This document shows, one piece after another, positions 7,946-16,691 of a DNA stretch of 64,000 bases. The notes under the pieces were generated by a model. The model saw nothing but the letters and a program-made list of their open reading frames with translations, was not told where the DNA came from and did not search any database. Numbering within the stretch: position 1 is the stretch's first letter; the number at the start of each line of letters is the position of its first letter. Source of the DNA: Clostridia bacterium (lineage in GTDB: Bacteria > Bacillota > Clostridia > TANB77 > CAG-508); the NCBI GenBank assembly GCA_017613275.1, contig JAGAED010000016.1, positions 1 to 64,000 of the forward strand. The letters run 5' to 3'. The translations under genes and the position numbers were made by a program.

Positions 7946-9070
7946 TTACATATTTTTATTTTTGTTTTTTCTTAAAAATGCTGGGATGTCTAAATCATTT
8001 TGTGATGTTCCTATTTCTGAATTTGATGGAATTGAATTTATTTTCTTTTCCCAAGTTTTTGATACTAGATTATCTACACCGATTGTTGAAATGTTTTCAT
8101 TTTTTTCAAATCCTGTAGCAATAACAGTGATTTGAATTTCATCATCCATGCTTGGATCTGTAACTGTACCAAAGATAATGTTAGCTTCTGGGTCAACACT
8201 TCTTTGTACTAATTCAGCTGCTGTGTTTACTTCATGTAATCCTAAGCTTTCTCCACCTGTAATGTTGATGATTACTCCTCTAGCTCCTTCGATTGAAGTT
8301 TCTAGTAATGGGCTTTCAATTGCTTCTTTAGCAGCATCTTCTGCTCTGTTTTCTCCAGATGCTCTACCAACACCCATGTGTGCCATACCTGTATTTAACA
8401 TTATTGTTTTAACATCTGCGAAGTCTAAGTTTACTAAACCTGGTACTGCGATTAAGTCTGATATACCTTGTACACCTTGTCTTAATACATCATCAGCCAT
8501 TCTAAATGCTTCGATTATTGATGTTTTTCTATCAATTATTTGAAGTAGTTTGTCGTTTGGTATAACAACTAATGTATCAACTTTTCCTTTTAAGCTTTCA
8601 ATTCCTCTTTCTGCTTGAGAAAGTCTTTTCTTACCTTCAAATGTGAATGGTTTTGTTACAACACCTATTGTAAGTATTCCCATTTCTTTAGCTGTTGCTG
8701 CTACTATTGGAGCTGCTCCTGTACCTGTTCCACCACCCATTCCGGCTGTAACAAATACCATGTCTGCTCCTCTTAATACTTCTGCTATTTCAGATTTATT
8801 TTCTTCAGCTGATTGAGCTCCAACATCTGGGTTAGCTCCTGCTCCTAATCCTCTTGTTACTTTTTCTCCAATTTGGATTTTTGTGTTTGCTCTTGATGTT
8901 TGTAGAGCTTGTCTATCTGTATTTACAGCTATAAAATCTACACCTTTAATTCCAGATTCAATCATTCTGTTTACAGCGTTGTTTCCTGCTCCTCCAACTC
9001 CTATTACTTTAATTGTTGCTGTTCCATCCATCATTGCAAAGCTGCTGTTGTTATCTTCATATTCCATCAT
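7946..9070 (-). CDS. ftsZ: Cell division GTPase FtsZ
   Basis: Tubulin-like GTPase forming the division ring; 374 residues. GTP-binding [13 protein letters not shown] (residues 24-36) and the tubulin signature [10 protein letters not shown] (about 112-121) are intact. The catalytic T7-loop region ([13 protein letters not shown]) is present. The tail ends in [13 protein letters not shown], the conserved peptide that binds FtsA. GGAGG precedes a double ATG, so the start is 9070 or 9067. It lies 53 bases after ftsA and is probably co-transcribed from the ftsA promoter at 10396-10424. A terminator separates it from spoIIGA. Confidence 0.98.
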   Translation of the reverse strand: MMEYEDNNSSFAMMDGTATIKVIGVGGAGNNAVNRMIESGIKGVDFIAVNTDRQALQTSRANTKIQIGEKVTRGLGAGANPDVGAQSAEENKSEIAEVLRGADMVFVTAGMGGGTGTGAAPIVAATAKEMGILTIGVVTKPFTFEGKKRLSQAERGIESLKGKVDTLVVIPNDKLLQIIDRKTSIIEAFRMADDVLRQGVQGISDLIAVPGLVNLDFADVKTIMLNTGMAHMGVGRASGENRAEDAAKEAIESPLLETSIEGARGVIINITGGESLGLHEVNTAAELVQRSVDPEANIIFGTVTDPSMDDEIQITVIATGFEKNENISTIGVDNLVSKTWEKKINSIPSNSEIGTSQNDLDIPAFLRKNKNKNM

Positions 9071-9123
9071 TTGGTAATCCTCCCTTAATTTTTATATTTA
9101 TTTTTAAACTTAATAACTAAATT

Positions 9124-10353
9124 TTAGCTGTAGAAAAAGTCTTTTACTCTTTCTATTATACCTTTTAAAACACTACTGTTATTTTGTGTATCTATGCTGC
9201 TTGAAACCGTTTTTGCAAATGGTTTTGCTGCTATGTATCTTACTAATGCATAACTAGTTCTAAAACTAGGTTTTACTGTACTAATTGCTCTTCCAGTTGC
9301 TATTTTTACAGGAATATTTAAGTTTATTTTTCCTGCAACATCACTTTTATTTATATTTACAATACCCTGTCCTGTAAGAATTACATTATTTATTTTTGGT
9401 TTTATTCCTTGTAATGTTATATCTTTATTTATAATTGTAAACATTTCTTCTATACGTGCCTCAATTATTTCTATTAGTTCAGAACTTTTTATGATTTTGC
9501 TTTTATCAGTGTCTTTGCATGTATTTAAGATAATATCGTTATCATTATCTATAAATGATTTTAATGCTAAACCATATTGTCTCTTTAATTTGTCTGCTTC
9601 ATCCTCTGATATATTTAGAACTAAAGCTATGTCATTTGTAATGTTATCTCCACCTATTGGTATGGAATTTGTGTAGATGAATGTTTCTCCTTCGAACACT
9701 CCTATGTCAACTGTTCCAGCTCCTATATCTAAAAGCATTATATTATCATGTAATTCATTTTTGTCTAAGATTAGATTTCTTTCTGCAAGTGTTGTAGGCA
9801 CTATTCCATCGATTTCTAATCCTGCTTTTTTAAATATTGAACTTAATTTTCTTACATATTCTCTTTCAGCTAGTATAATTTGTGCACTTAATGTGAAGTT
9901 TGAACTTAAACTTCCTACTGGGTCTGTTACTACTGTTCCATTTTCAAGTGTTATTTTATCTAACACTATATCTACTAAGACCTCTCCTTCTGGCACTTCT
10001 ATGTCCTTGATTTGAGCTATTGCTCCTTGTACATCTTTTGTTGTAATACCAGAGTACTTGTCCTTAGCTTCTTTGGAAATACTATTTTGAACTATTGTTA
10101 TGTATTTACCTGGAATAGTTACGTATGCTGAATTGATTTTTAAGTTTGTTTCATCTTCGGCATCTTTAATAGTTTTTGATATGCTTAAACTTATTTCATC
10201 TTCATTAATAATATTGCCTTTTTTAAGGCCACTACATTTACATGATGTACTGCTTATAGTCTCTATTTGTCCAAAGTTGTTGACTTCGCCTACAACGGTG
10301 CAAACCTTGGTAGTTCCTATGTCAATACCTACTATGATATCTCCTATAGCCAA
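9124..10353 (-). CDS. ftsA: Cell division protein FtsA
   Basis: Actin-fold ATPase that tethers FtsZ to the membrane. ATP-binding motifs of the actin/Hsp70 fold are visible: GIDIGTTKVC near the N-terminus and LDIGAGTVDIGVF in the second half; the SHS2-type subdomain lies at about residues 80-160. The C-terminus (RVKDFFYS) is an amphipathic membrane-binding tail. The start is a TTG at 10353, seven bases after GGAGG; the TTG at 10374 would place that site inside the gene. Product 409 residues. It has its own consensus promoter, unlike operons where ftsA reads from sbp. Confidence 0.96.
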   Translation of the reverse strand: MAIGDIIVGIDIGTTKVCTVVGEVNNFGQIETISSTSCKCSGLKKGNIINEDEISLSISKTIKDAEDETNLKINSAYVTIPGKYITIVQNSISKEAKDKYSGITTKDVQGAIAQIKDIEVPEGEVLVDIVLDKITLENGTVVTDPVGSLSSNFTLSAQIILAEREYVRKLSSIFKKAGLEIDGIVPTTLAERNLILDKNELHDNIMLLDIGAGTVDIGVFEGETFIYTNSIPIGGDNITNDIALVLNISEDEADKLKRQYGLALKSFIDNDNDIILNTCKDTDKSKIIKSSELIEIIEARIEEMFTIINKDITLQGIKPKINNVILTGQGIVNINKSDVAGKINLNIPVKIATGRAISTVKPSFRTSYALVRYIAAKPFAKTVSSSIDTQNNSSVLKGIIERVKDFFYS

Positions 10354-10395
10354 GTTAATTCCTCCATTTTCCAAGTAATAAATTTTCTAGTGATA

Positions 10396-10424
10396 TTTAT
10401 ATATTATTTTAAAAAATTTGTCAA
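10396..10424 (-). promoter_or_regulatory. ftsA-ftsZ promoter
   Basis: TTGACA (10424-10419), a 17-base spacer and TATAAA (10401-10396) on the minus strand, about 40 bases before the ftsA start. Just upstream (10436-10475) are short direct repeats of the type TATTACAAAAA/TATTACGAAAA whose role is unknown. Confidence 0.82.
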
Positions 10425-10515
10425 TAGAATTTGTTATTTTTTTGTAATATTTTCGTAATATTTTTGTAATAAACCCTGAACATATTGCTATTACAAAGTT
10501 TGCCGTTTTTCCATA

Positions 10516-10693
10516 TAAAAAGCAAAACCCGCAGCTGTAATAAAACAGACTGCGGGAGCTCTCTAGTACCGAATTTTTATAGTCTTGCCTTATTATTTTT
10601 GACAGGAAGGCCCCGAAAAAAATCCCCCAAATGGGATAAATAAAACTGGTTCGGTTTTGACTCGAGCTTGCTACATTACCTTTCGGTAATCAT
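10516..10693 (-). ncRNA. Candidate structured small RNA between sbp and ftsA
   Basis: About 175 nt, with its own perfect promoter and its own terminator, and no plausible protein. Pairings visible on the minus strand: a 5' hairpin with a GAAA tetraloop (10675-10690); AGCTC with GAGCT (10664-10668 with 10557-10561); ACCGAA with TTCGGT (10650-10655 with 10568-10573); ATCCC with GGGAT (10622-10637); GCCTT with AAGGC (10587-10611). The terminator stem is CCCGCAG-CTGT with ACAG-CTGCGGG at 10528-10556, then T-rich sequence. It is GC-richer than its surroundings. I could not match it to T-box, tmRNA, RNase P or SRP RNA from memory. 6S-like and raiA-type RNAs remain possibilities. Confidence 0.75.
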
Positions 10694-10699
10694 AGCATT

Positions 10700-10728
10700 A
10701 TTATAATAAAATCACTCAGACTTGTCAA
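10700..10728 (-). promoter_or_regulatory. Consensus promoter of the small RNA
   Basis: Exact TTGACA (10728-10723), 17 bases, exact TATAAT (10705-10700) on the minus strand. The -35 lies inside the last codons of sbp. It is among the strongest-looking promoters in the window and would start RNA near 10693. Confidence 0.9.
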
Positions 10729-11143
10729 GTTTTCCTTCATTATCAGTTGCTTTTTCTGCATTATTTGGGGCATCTTTTTTTGAAAATTTATTACTCCATT
10801 TTTCGACATAATATCTTCTAATTATTGCTAAATTAATAAACATTCTCCATACAAATACCACAATTGCTGCTAAATAAATATCTACATTTAATTTTTCTCC
10901 AAGCATTGTTAATAGTATTGCAAGTATTGCATTTCCAAAAAATCCTGTTATGAATATTTTTATATCAAATTTTTTGTTTACAACTGATGCAATTCCTCCA
11001 AAAACTGTATCCAATGCAGCTATTACTGCTATTGCTAAATAACTTGAATATGTGTATGAAATCATTGGTGCATTTATTCCTATTATTGCTCCTAAAACAC
11101 AACCTAATATTATAGCTATCAATACCATAGTTTTAACCTCCAT
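10712..11143 (-). CDS. sbp: Small basic protein family (DUF1290, Sbp)
   Basis: A 143-residue membrane protein with about four hydrophobic segments and the family-typical GINAPMISYTYSSYLAIAVI, followed by ALDTVFGGI. Sbp proteins sit in division clusters of Firmicutes between DUF881 genes and ftsA; their exact role is unknown. The C-terminal 30 residues are charged and probably cytoplasmic. The start codon overlaps the stop of the upstream DUF881 gene by one base, so they are translationally coupled. Confidence 0.92.
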   Translation of the reverse strand: MEVKTMVLIAIILGCVLGAIIGINAPMISYTYSSYLAIAVIAALDTVFGGIASVVNKKFDIKIFITGFFGNAILAILLTMLGEKLNVDIYLAAIVVFVWRMFINLAIIRRYYVEKWSNKFSKKDAPNNAEKATDNEGKLDKSE

Positions 11144-11865
11144 TAATCTGTAATATATTTATAATTTATATCTCCACTATATTTTTTTACTAATACATTA
11201 TCGCTTTGTATTATTTGAACATCATGTCCCATTTTTTTCAACTGTTCAGCTGCTCCTCCATTTCCAAGTAGTGAGCTTTCAAGATATGATTTGTTTCCTA
11301 TTGCTTTTATTATATATGGAGAAAGTATTCTTTGTCCATTAACTTTTATAAAAGTAGAACCAATATATGCTATGTCAGACATATTTATTATTCTTTCTTC
11401 ATTTATTGAAATTGCTTCTGCTCCTGCATTTTTTAAAGAATTAACAATTAAAAGCAAATCTGAATCTTGTATTTTTGAAAAATCCTCATTTGGATCTCTT
11501 GAATAATCATCAAATTGAACTTCTTTAATTGTTATTTCTATTCCTTCTCCAACTAAATCTGTTTTTCCAAGCAATATATTGGATTGTTGTAATTCTTCAT
11601 TAACTAAAACTGCAGTTTCTATATTATTTTCTTTTTTTTCTTTATATTCTTCTATCTTATCATGTGTTTTATCATATTGTTGTTTTGTTTCTTCATATTT
11701 TTGTTTCCAGTTAGCAAGCTCAGTTCTTAGTTCTTCTTCTCTCATTGTTTCTATTGAAGTTATATCTGTTTCATTTACAATTTTAAATTGCATGAACATT
11801 ACTAGTGTTAGTGCAAAACATGCAATTGATATTGTAAATATCATTGTAACCTTGCCCTTTTTCAT
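11143..11865 (-). CDS. DUF881 family protein (copy 2)
   Basis: A 240-residue protein with an N-terminal membrane segment (about residues 7-26), a coiled coil (40-80) and the DUF881 domain (about 85-235). Landmarks are GEGIEITIKE, the family-typical LKNAGAEAISINEERI, and IKAIGN near the end. Homologues occur in pairs in Firmicutes division clusters; the domain is thought to lie outside the membrane, role unknown. The neighbouring copy has the same layout but is quite diverged, so the duplication is old. Overlaps sbp by one base. Confidence 0.92.
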   Translation of the reverse strand: MKKGKVTMIFTISIACFALTLVMFMQFKIVNETDITSIETMREEELRTELANWKQKYEETKQQYDKTHDKIEEYKEKKENNIETAVLVNEELQQSNILLGKTDLVGEGIEITIKEVQFDDYSRDPNEDFSKIQDSDLLLIVNSLKNAGAEAISINEERIINMSDIAYIGSTFIKVNGQRILSPYIIKAIGNKSYLESSLLGNGGAAEQLKKMGHDVQIIQSDNVLVKKYSGDINYKYITD

Positions 11866-11894
11866 TCTATCATTTCCTTTCTGCGTTCTAATAT

Positions 11895-12602
11895 TTATTT
11901 AACTTTAGAATAAGTAAATTCTATTTTTCCAGTATATTTAGGAATTGTAATTTCATTCGATTTTTCTAATGAGACTTCAACATATTTTCCCAAATATTCT
12001 ATGTATCCACCTGGTCTTTCTAAAGCCGCTAGACTTTCTGGTAATCCAATTGCTTTTATTACAAATGGTACACCTACCTTTTCTTTATTAATTCTTACAA
12101 CATTTCCATCACACAATATTGCAGAAGTTATAACAAGTCTCTCATCATTTATAGATATAGCCTCAGCTCCTGCATTTTTTAATTCATTTATTACACTTAA
12201 AATATCAATGTCATGAACAACAGAATTAGCTACATTAAAAACATTAACCATATTCTTAGGGCTATCTTTTAATGTTACAATTACTCCAGGACCTTTTACC
12301 TCTGAAAGTCCAATCATTTTGTTAGCCTTTTTTATTGAAATCTCAGCATCTTCAAGTCCTGAATTAGTCTTTGTAGCACTTTCTCTTTCTTTCTCCAATT
12401 CTGATTCTGCTTTTTCTAATAGTTTTTGTTCATTATCATACTTTTCTTTATATTTCAAAACTTCAGCCCTTAAATTATTTTCTTCATAATTCTGACTAAC
12501 TTTTACATTTGAACTTTCTACAGTTCTAATCTGCCAGAAAATTCCAAATGTAAGTGCACAACACATAATTCCCATAACTAAGCTATTTTTTAATTTAGTC
12601 AT
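11895..12602 (-). CDS. DUF881 family protein (copy 1)
   Basis: A 235-residue paralogue of the next gene: membrane anchor at residues about 8-26, coiled coil (40-85), then a DUF881 domain with GPGVIVTLKD, LKNAGAEAISINDERL and FVIKAIGLP. It starts only a few bases after the ftsQ stop and is followed after 29 bases by its paralogue, so ftsQ, both DUF881 genes and sbp form one transcript. The AGAEAISIN block is nearly the same in both copies, marking the shared core. Confidence 0.92.
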   Translation of the reverse strand: MTKLKNSLVMGIMCCALTFGIFWQIRTVESSNVKVSQNYEENNLRAEVLKYKEKYDNEQKLLEKAESELEKERESATKTNSGLEDAEISIKKANKMIGLSEVKGPGVIVTLKDSPKNMVNVFNVANSVVHDIDILSVINELKNAGAEAISINDERLVITSAILCDGNVVRINKEKVGVPFVIKAIGLPESLAALERPGGYIEYLGKYVEVSLEKSNEITIPKYTGKIEFTYSKVK

Positions 12603-12605
12603 TTT

Positions 12606-13556
12606 TTATACCTTCTCCCTAAAATAAGCTTTAAATTTATTATTAAAGTCTCCATTTACAAAAATAGAACCTTCTTTTCCTGCCTCATATTTTTCCATTA
12701 TTTCTTTTACATATAGCATTTTTGTATTAAGATTACTTCCATCTCCTAAGTAGGCTGTCTTCTTTTCTCCTTCAAAATATACTATATATTCCTCTTTATT
12801 AGAAATGTCAAATCCCGTAATTTTGTCAGCTATCTCATTTTCTTGTGCTATTTTCATGATTTTTATAGCTGTTTCTAATTTTTTTAGGTCTTTTACATTC
12901 AATCTCTTTCCTGGAACAATATTTTCTTCTTCTGTTTCTGTTCCTTGTATTACTGGTAATCCACCATTTTCTTCTGATATTTCTAGTATATATCCTTGAT
13001 TGTTTATGTAAGCATATCCATTTAAAAATTTAACACTAAAATTTCTTTGTCTTTCTGTTATATCTATTTCAACTGTATCTGGCAATTTTCTATTTATTTT
13101 AACGCTTTCTACATATGGATTTTCTTTAATATTTTTTTCTACGTCTGATTTTAAAAATCTAAAAATATTTTGCTCTGTTTTTAACCCAGATAAACTAATA
13201 ATAGTCTCCTGCGATAATATATTGTTATTCACCGTTGTTATGTTTTTTATATTAAAAATTGGAGAACACACAGCAAATATAAATCCACCTATTACAAGAA
13301 CACCAATGCTTGTCCATTTAATTATTCTTTTGTTTCTCTTTTTTTTCTTTTGCACCTTTTTATTATATTGTTCTTGTTGTTTTTTATGCTGTGTTACAAC
13401 TTTTTTATTATTTCTGTTTGTCATATTAATTACTGTGTCAAAATCATCATCTATGCTTTTCTTTTCTCTGTTTTTTTGTTGAATTCTTTTTTCTCTTTCT
13501 TTCATTTGTCTCTTCTTTTCCGCTTCTTCGCTATGTTTTTTATGAATAATTGCCAT
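12606..13556 (-). CDS. ftsQ: Cell division protein FtsQ/DivIB
   Basis: A 316-residue bitopic protein. A long basic, Lys/Gln-rich cytoplasmic tail (residues 1-80) precedes one membrane segment (about 82-102). A POTRA domain follows (IKNITTVNNNILSQETIISLSGL) and then the FtsQ beta domain (ENPYVESVKINRKLPDTVEIDITERQ). The 'NPYVESVKI' and 'LPDTVEI' blocks are characteristic. It scaffolds the divisome together with FtsL and DivIC homologues. The start follows GAAGGTG. It sits between murA and the DUF881 pair, the usual order in Clostridia. Confidence 0.93.
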   Translation of the reverse strand: MAIIHKKHSEEAEKKRQMKEREKRIQQKNREKKSIDDDFDTVINMTNRNNKKVVTQHKKQQEQYNKKVQKKKKRNKRIIKWTSIGVLVIGGFIFAVCSPIFNIKNITTVNNNILSQETIISLSGLKTEQNIFRFLKSDVEKNIKENPYVESVKINRKLPDTVEIDITERQRNFSVKFLNGYAYINNQGYILEISEENGGLPVIQGTETEEENIVPGKRLNVKDLKKLETAIKIMKIAQENEIADKITGFDISNKEEYIVYFEGEKKTAYLGDGSNLNTKMLYVKEIMEKYEAGKEGSIFVNGDFNNKFKAYFREKV

Positions 13557-13654
13557 TTGTTCACCTTCTTTTATTTTTTCACTTTTTATATTGTATCACA
13601 TTTGTATCAGATTTTAAAAGAGTTTTTTTGAAAATTATTAAAATAAAGAAAAAC

Positions 13655-13683
13655 ATGTTTTTTGGGAGTGTCCCAAAAAACAT
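13655..13683 (-). terminator. murA terminator
   Basis: Perfect 12-bp stem ATGTTTTTTGGG with loop AGTGT, followed by GTTTTTC on the minus strand. It carries the GGGACACT core seen in two other hairpins of the window. Confidence 0.8.
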
Positions 13684-13711
13684 AATTTTCTTTAAAACTT
13701 TCATTATTCAA

Positions 13712-14959
13712 TTATTCTAAAAGTATATTAGCTCCAAGTTTTTGTAATTTTATATCAAAATTTTCATACCCACGTAAAATATATTCTATGTTTTCAACAT
13801 TGGTAACTCCTTTTGCTGCAAGTCCTGCAAGCACAAGTGCAGCCCCTCCTCTTAAATCTGTTGCTTTTACATTTGCACCATAAAGTTTTCTAACTCCTTT
13901 TATGACTGCACTTTTTCCTTCTACCATTATTTTGGCTCCCATTCTAACAAGTTCTGGAATATATTTATATCTATTTTCGAATATATTCTCTACCATTAAT
14001 GATGTTCCTTTGGCAACTGTTAGTGTTGAAACAAATAGAGATTGTAAGTCTGTTGGAAAGCCCGGATATGGCATTGTTTTTATTTCCAATGATTTTAATT
14101 TTTTCTGTGCATTTATTTCTACTGAGTTTTTTTCTATTTTTATTTTACAATTTGCTTCTTCCAATTTTGAAATTACTGGTGTTATATGCTCTGAGTTAAC
14201 TTCGTTTAGTTTAATATTTCCTCCCGTTATTGCTGCAGCACATAAAAAGGTTCCCGCTTCTATCCTATCAGGCATAATATTATAACTTACCTCTTTTAAT
14301 GTTTTAACCCCCTGTACTATTATCTGGTTTGAACCTGCTCCTTTAATTTTTGCCCCCATTTTATTTAAGAAGTTTTGTAAATCTATTATTTCAGGTTCTC
14401 TTGCTGCATTATTTATTATAGTTTGGCCTTCTGCCAAAACACTTGCTAAAATTATGTTTTCTGTTGCACCTACACTCGGAAAATCTAAATCAATTTTTTC
14501 TCCTATTATTTTATCTGCTACACAATTTATATTTCCATATTCTTTTTGAATCGCTATTCCTAGTTTTTCAAACCCTTTTAAATGTAAGTCTATAGGTCTT
14601 GAACCAATATCACACCCCCCTGGGTATGAAAATGTGGCTGTTTTATATTTTCCAATTAAGCTTCCTGCCAATATCACAGAAGAACGCATTTGACGCATTA
14701 AACTTTCTGGTATTTCGTATTTGCTTATTTTACTGGTATCTATTATTACTTTGTTTTTCTTTTTTTCAGCTTTTGCCCCCAATAGTTTTAATATTTCTAA
14801 CATCATTTGAGTATCATGTATGTCTGGCAAATTATATAATGTACTTTTTGAGGAATTTAGAATTGTAGCAGCTAGTATTGGTAATGCTGCATTCTTAGAT
14901 CCTGAAATTCGAACTTCTCCCTCTAATTTTTTACCACCTTTTATTATGTATTTTCCCAT
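13712..14959 (-). CDS. murA: UDP-N-acetylglucosamine 1-carboxyvinyltransferase MurA
   Basis: Catalyses the first committed step of peptidoglycan synthesis, transfer of enolpyruvate from PEP to UDP-GlcNAc. The substrate motif GGKKLEGEVRISGSKNAALP near the N-terminus and the catalytic-cysteine loop PGGCDIGSRPIDLH are intact, so it should be fosfomycin-sensitive in principle. The family C-terminal block DLRGGAALVLAGLAA is present. I place the start at 14959 (MGKYIIKGG) because GGGAGGAG lies just upstream; the next upstream start would put that site inside the gene. Product about 415 residues, a normal length. First gene of the division cluster; it has its own terminator. Confidence 0.97.
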   Translation of the reverse strand: MGKYIIKGGKKLEGEVRISGSKNAALPILAATILNSSKSTLYNLPDIHDTQMMLEILKLLGAKAEKKKNKVIIDTSKISKYEIPESLMRQMRSSVILAGSLIGKYKTATFSYPGGCDIGSRPIDLHLKGFEKLGIAIQKEYGNINCVADKIIGEKIDLDFPSVGATENIILASVLAEGQTIINNAAREPEIIDLQNFLNKMGAKIKGAGSNQIIVQGVKTLKEVSYNIMPDRIEAGTFLCAAAITGGNIKLNEVNSEHITPVISKLEEANCKIKIEKNSVEINAQKKLKSLEIKTMPYPGFPTDLQSLFVSTLTVAKGTSLMVENIFENRYKYIPELVRMGAKIMVEGKSAVIKGVRKLYGANVKATDLRGGAALVLAGLAAKGVTNVENIEYILRGYENFDIKLQKLGANILLE

Positions 14960-15037
14960 TAGTCTCCTCCCTTTCACATTTTACTACATCTTTTGAATTT
15001 CAATCTATAATATGTCTAGTTTTCATAAAATGTGAAA

Positions 15038-15062
15038 AAAGCTTGCCCAAAAGGCAAGCTTC
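15038..15062 (-). terminator. Terminator of the Spo0E-like gene
   Basis: AAGCTTGCC/GGCAAGCTT stem with a short loop, followed by TTTTTT on the minus strand, directly after the stop codon. Confidence 0.85.
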
Positions 15063-15218
15063 TTATTGATGTATTTCTTCAGGAGTAGATTCTAAATAGT
15101 ATTTGGCTATTAGTTCGTCTAACTCGATACTTAACTGATATATAATACTGTAATCATCACCAGATATTATACTTTGATTTAATTTTTCTCTTAAATTACA
15201 AATTTCATCATTTAACAT
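15063..15218 (-). CDS. Spo0E-like aspartyl-phosphate phosphatase peptide
   Basis: A 51-residue helical-hairpin protein: first helix LNDEICNLREKLNQSI, then a turn, then the Spo0E signature LSIELDELIAKYY. Known family members dephosphorylate Spo0A~P (or related response regulators) and so delay sporulation; the target here is inferred. Two ATGs are possible. I prefer the one at 15218 because AGGAG lies eight bases upstream, whereas the ATG at 15224 is only two bases from it. It is too short to stand out by length, but the motif and ribosome site make it convincing. Confidence 0.88.
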   Translation of the reverse strand: MLNDEICNLREKLNQSIISGDDYSIIYQLSIELDELIAKYYLESTPEEIHQ

Positions 15219-15360
15219 AGCCATCTCTCCTTTTTTTATTTTATTTTTGTCTTACAAATATAAATTACCATATTTTTACAATAAAGTCAATAAAAAATGT
15301 CATATATTCAAATCTTTCGTATGTGCTATTTTTATGTATTTCGACAATATTTGACATTTA

Positions 15361-15403
15361 AAAACAGCATTACTTTTTTTACCAAAAATAATGCTGTTTT
15401 TTT
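15361..15403. terminator. Terminator after the M16 peptidase pair
   Basis: 12-bp stem AAAACAGCATTA with a 16-base loop, T-rich on both strands, eight bases after the stop codon of the peptidase gene. The gap 15225-15360 holds nothing else I recognise. Confidence 0.8.
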
Positions 15404-15410
15404 CATTTTT

Positions 15411-16682
15411 TTATTTTTTTACAATTGACAAAACCATCTTTTTTTCTTCAAATAATTCTTTGAAAATTTGTGTAGCATATTCAAAGTTTACAGTGTCAAT
15501 TTCTTCTAAATAATCAAAACTATTTATTCCTTTAAAGTAATCCCCTAAGAACATTCTAGCAATATCGCCTACATCGTCATATTCTCTGACATATAAGCCA
15601 TATATTTTTTTCTTTAATCTTTCAAAATCTTCTTTATTTAGACCATTTTTCTTTATATTTTCTATTTCTTGTTTAAATAATTCATAAACTTTTTCTGGCG
15701 AATTAGATTGACCAGAAATAATTATATGTGCATATTTATCAGTAAATTCATAATCTATACTTGGATTTGAATAAACAATTCCATCATCATATAGTCTTTT
15801 ATACAGCTCTGAACTTTTTCCAATTATTTCATTAAATAAAATCTCAATTGCAATATGTCTTTTAACTTTTTCACTTTGATCAACTACTTTATCTTTAATT
15901 CCTATTGAGTATAAACTTTGACTTACTTCCATATTTTGTACAACGTTTTCTTTTACAATTGTATCTGGCTCATCTGGATAAATTCTTTTGATTTCTCCAT
16001 TTGATTTATTTGGAACTAATCTTTTCTTAACTTCTTCTAATATTTTTTCAGGTTGAAAATCTCCACATATTACCATGGCCATATTTCCTGGATTATAAAA
16101 TGTATTATAACATTTATATAAAATATCTTTATCGATATGGCTTATTGTTTCTATTGTGCCTGTAATGTCAAGTTTCACAGGATTATTATGATACATAGCT
16201 TCCAATGTGTTTAGATATACACGCCATTCTGGGTAATCATCATACATCATAATTTCTTGACCAATTATTCCTTTTTCCTTTTCTACATTTTCATCTGTAA
16301 AGTATGGATGTTGAACATAGTCCATTAACTCATCCATTGCTGGATAGAAATTATCTGTACATTCAAAAAGATATGCTGTGTGATCATTTGTTGTATATGC
16401 ATTTGCATTAACTCCAAGAGCAGTTAATGCATCTAAACTGTTAACTCCATTTTCTTGTTCAAACATTTTGTGTTCCAAAAAGTGTGCCACTCCATCTGGT
16501 ACTGTTGTAATTTCTGTTTCCCCTGGTACTACAAATTTGCTTTCATTTGAACCATAATGTGTTCCCCAAATAATGTATTTTTTTTGAATCCCTTTTTTAG
16601 GAATAATCATTACAGTTAAACCATTTTCTAACTTTTCTATATATAATTTTTCTTTAACTTTTAAATTCTCAATAATTTGCAT
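15411..16682 (-). CDS. M16 family zinc peptidase, catalytic partner (YmfH-like)
   Basis: A 423-residue processing-peptidase-like protein with an intact inverted zinc motif HFLEHKMF (about residues 88-95) and a downstream Glu region (EKEKGIIGQEIMMYDD), as in active M16B subunits. A second M16 domain fills the C-terminal half (about 200-420). It lies nine bases after a partner gene that lacks the zinc motif, the usual arrangement for heterodimeric YmfF/YmfH. Natural substrate unknown; an intracellular peptide-clearing or maturation role is inferred. The start follows GGAGG. Confidence 0.93.
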   Translation of the reverse strand: MQIIENLKVKEKLYIEKLENGLTVMIIPKKGIQKKYIIWGTHYGSNESKFVVPGETEITTVPDGVAHFLEHKMFEQENGVNSLDALTALGVNANAYTTNDHTAYLFECTDNFYPAMDELMDYVQHPYFTDENVEKEKGIIGQEIMMYDDYPEWRVYLNTLEAMYHNNPVKLDITGTIETISHIDKDILYKCYNTFYNPGNMAMVICGDFQPEKILEEVKKRLVPNKSNGEIKRIYPDEPDTIVKENVVQNMEVSQSLYSIGIKDKVVDQSEKVKRHIAIEILFNEIIGKSSELYKRLYDDGIVYSNPSIDYEFTDKYAHIIISGQSNSPEKVYELFKQEIENIKKNGLNKEDFERLKKKIYGLYVREYDDVGDIARMFLGDYFKGINSFDYLEEIDTVNFEYATQIFKELFEEKKMVLSIVKK

Positions 16683-16691
16683 TTTTCCCTC

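Noticed and set aside
10516-10693. T-box or other known riboswitch leader of ftsA
   Set aside because: A terminator and a separate ftsA promoter follow it, and I saw none of the T-box hallmarks; an independent RNA fits better.
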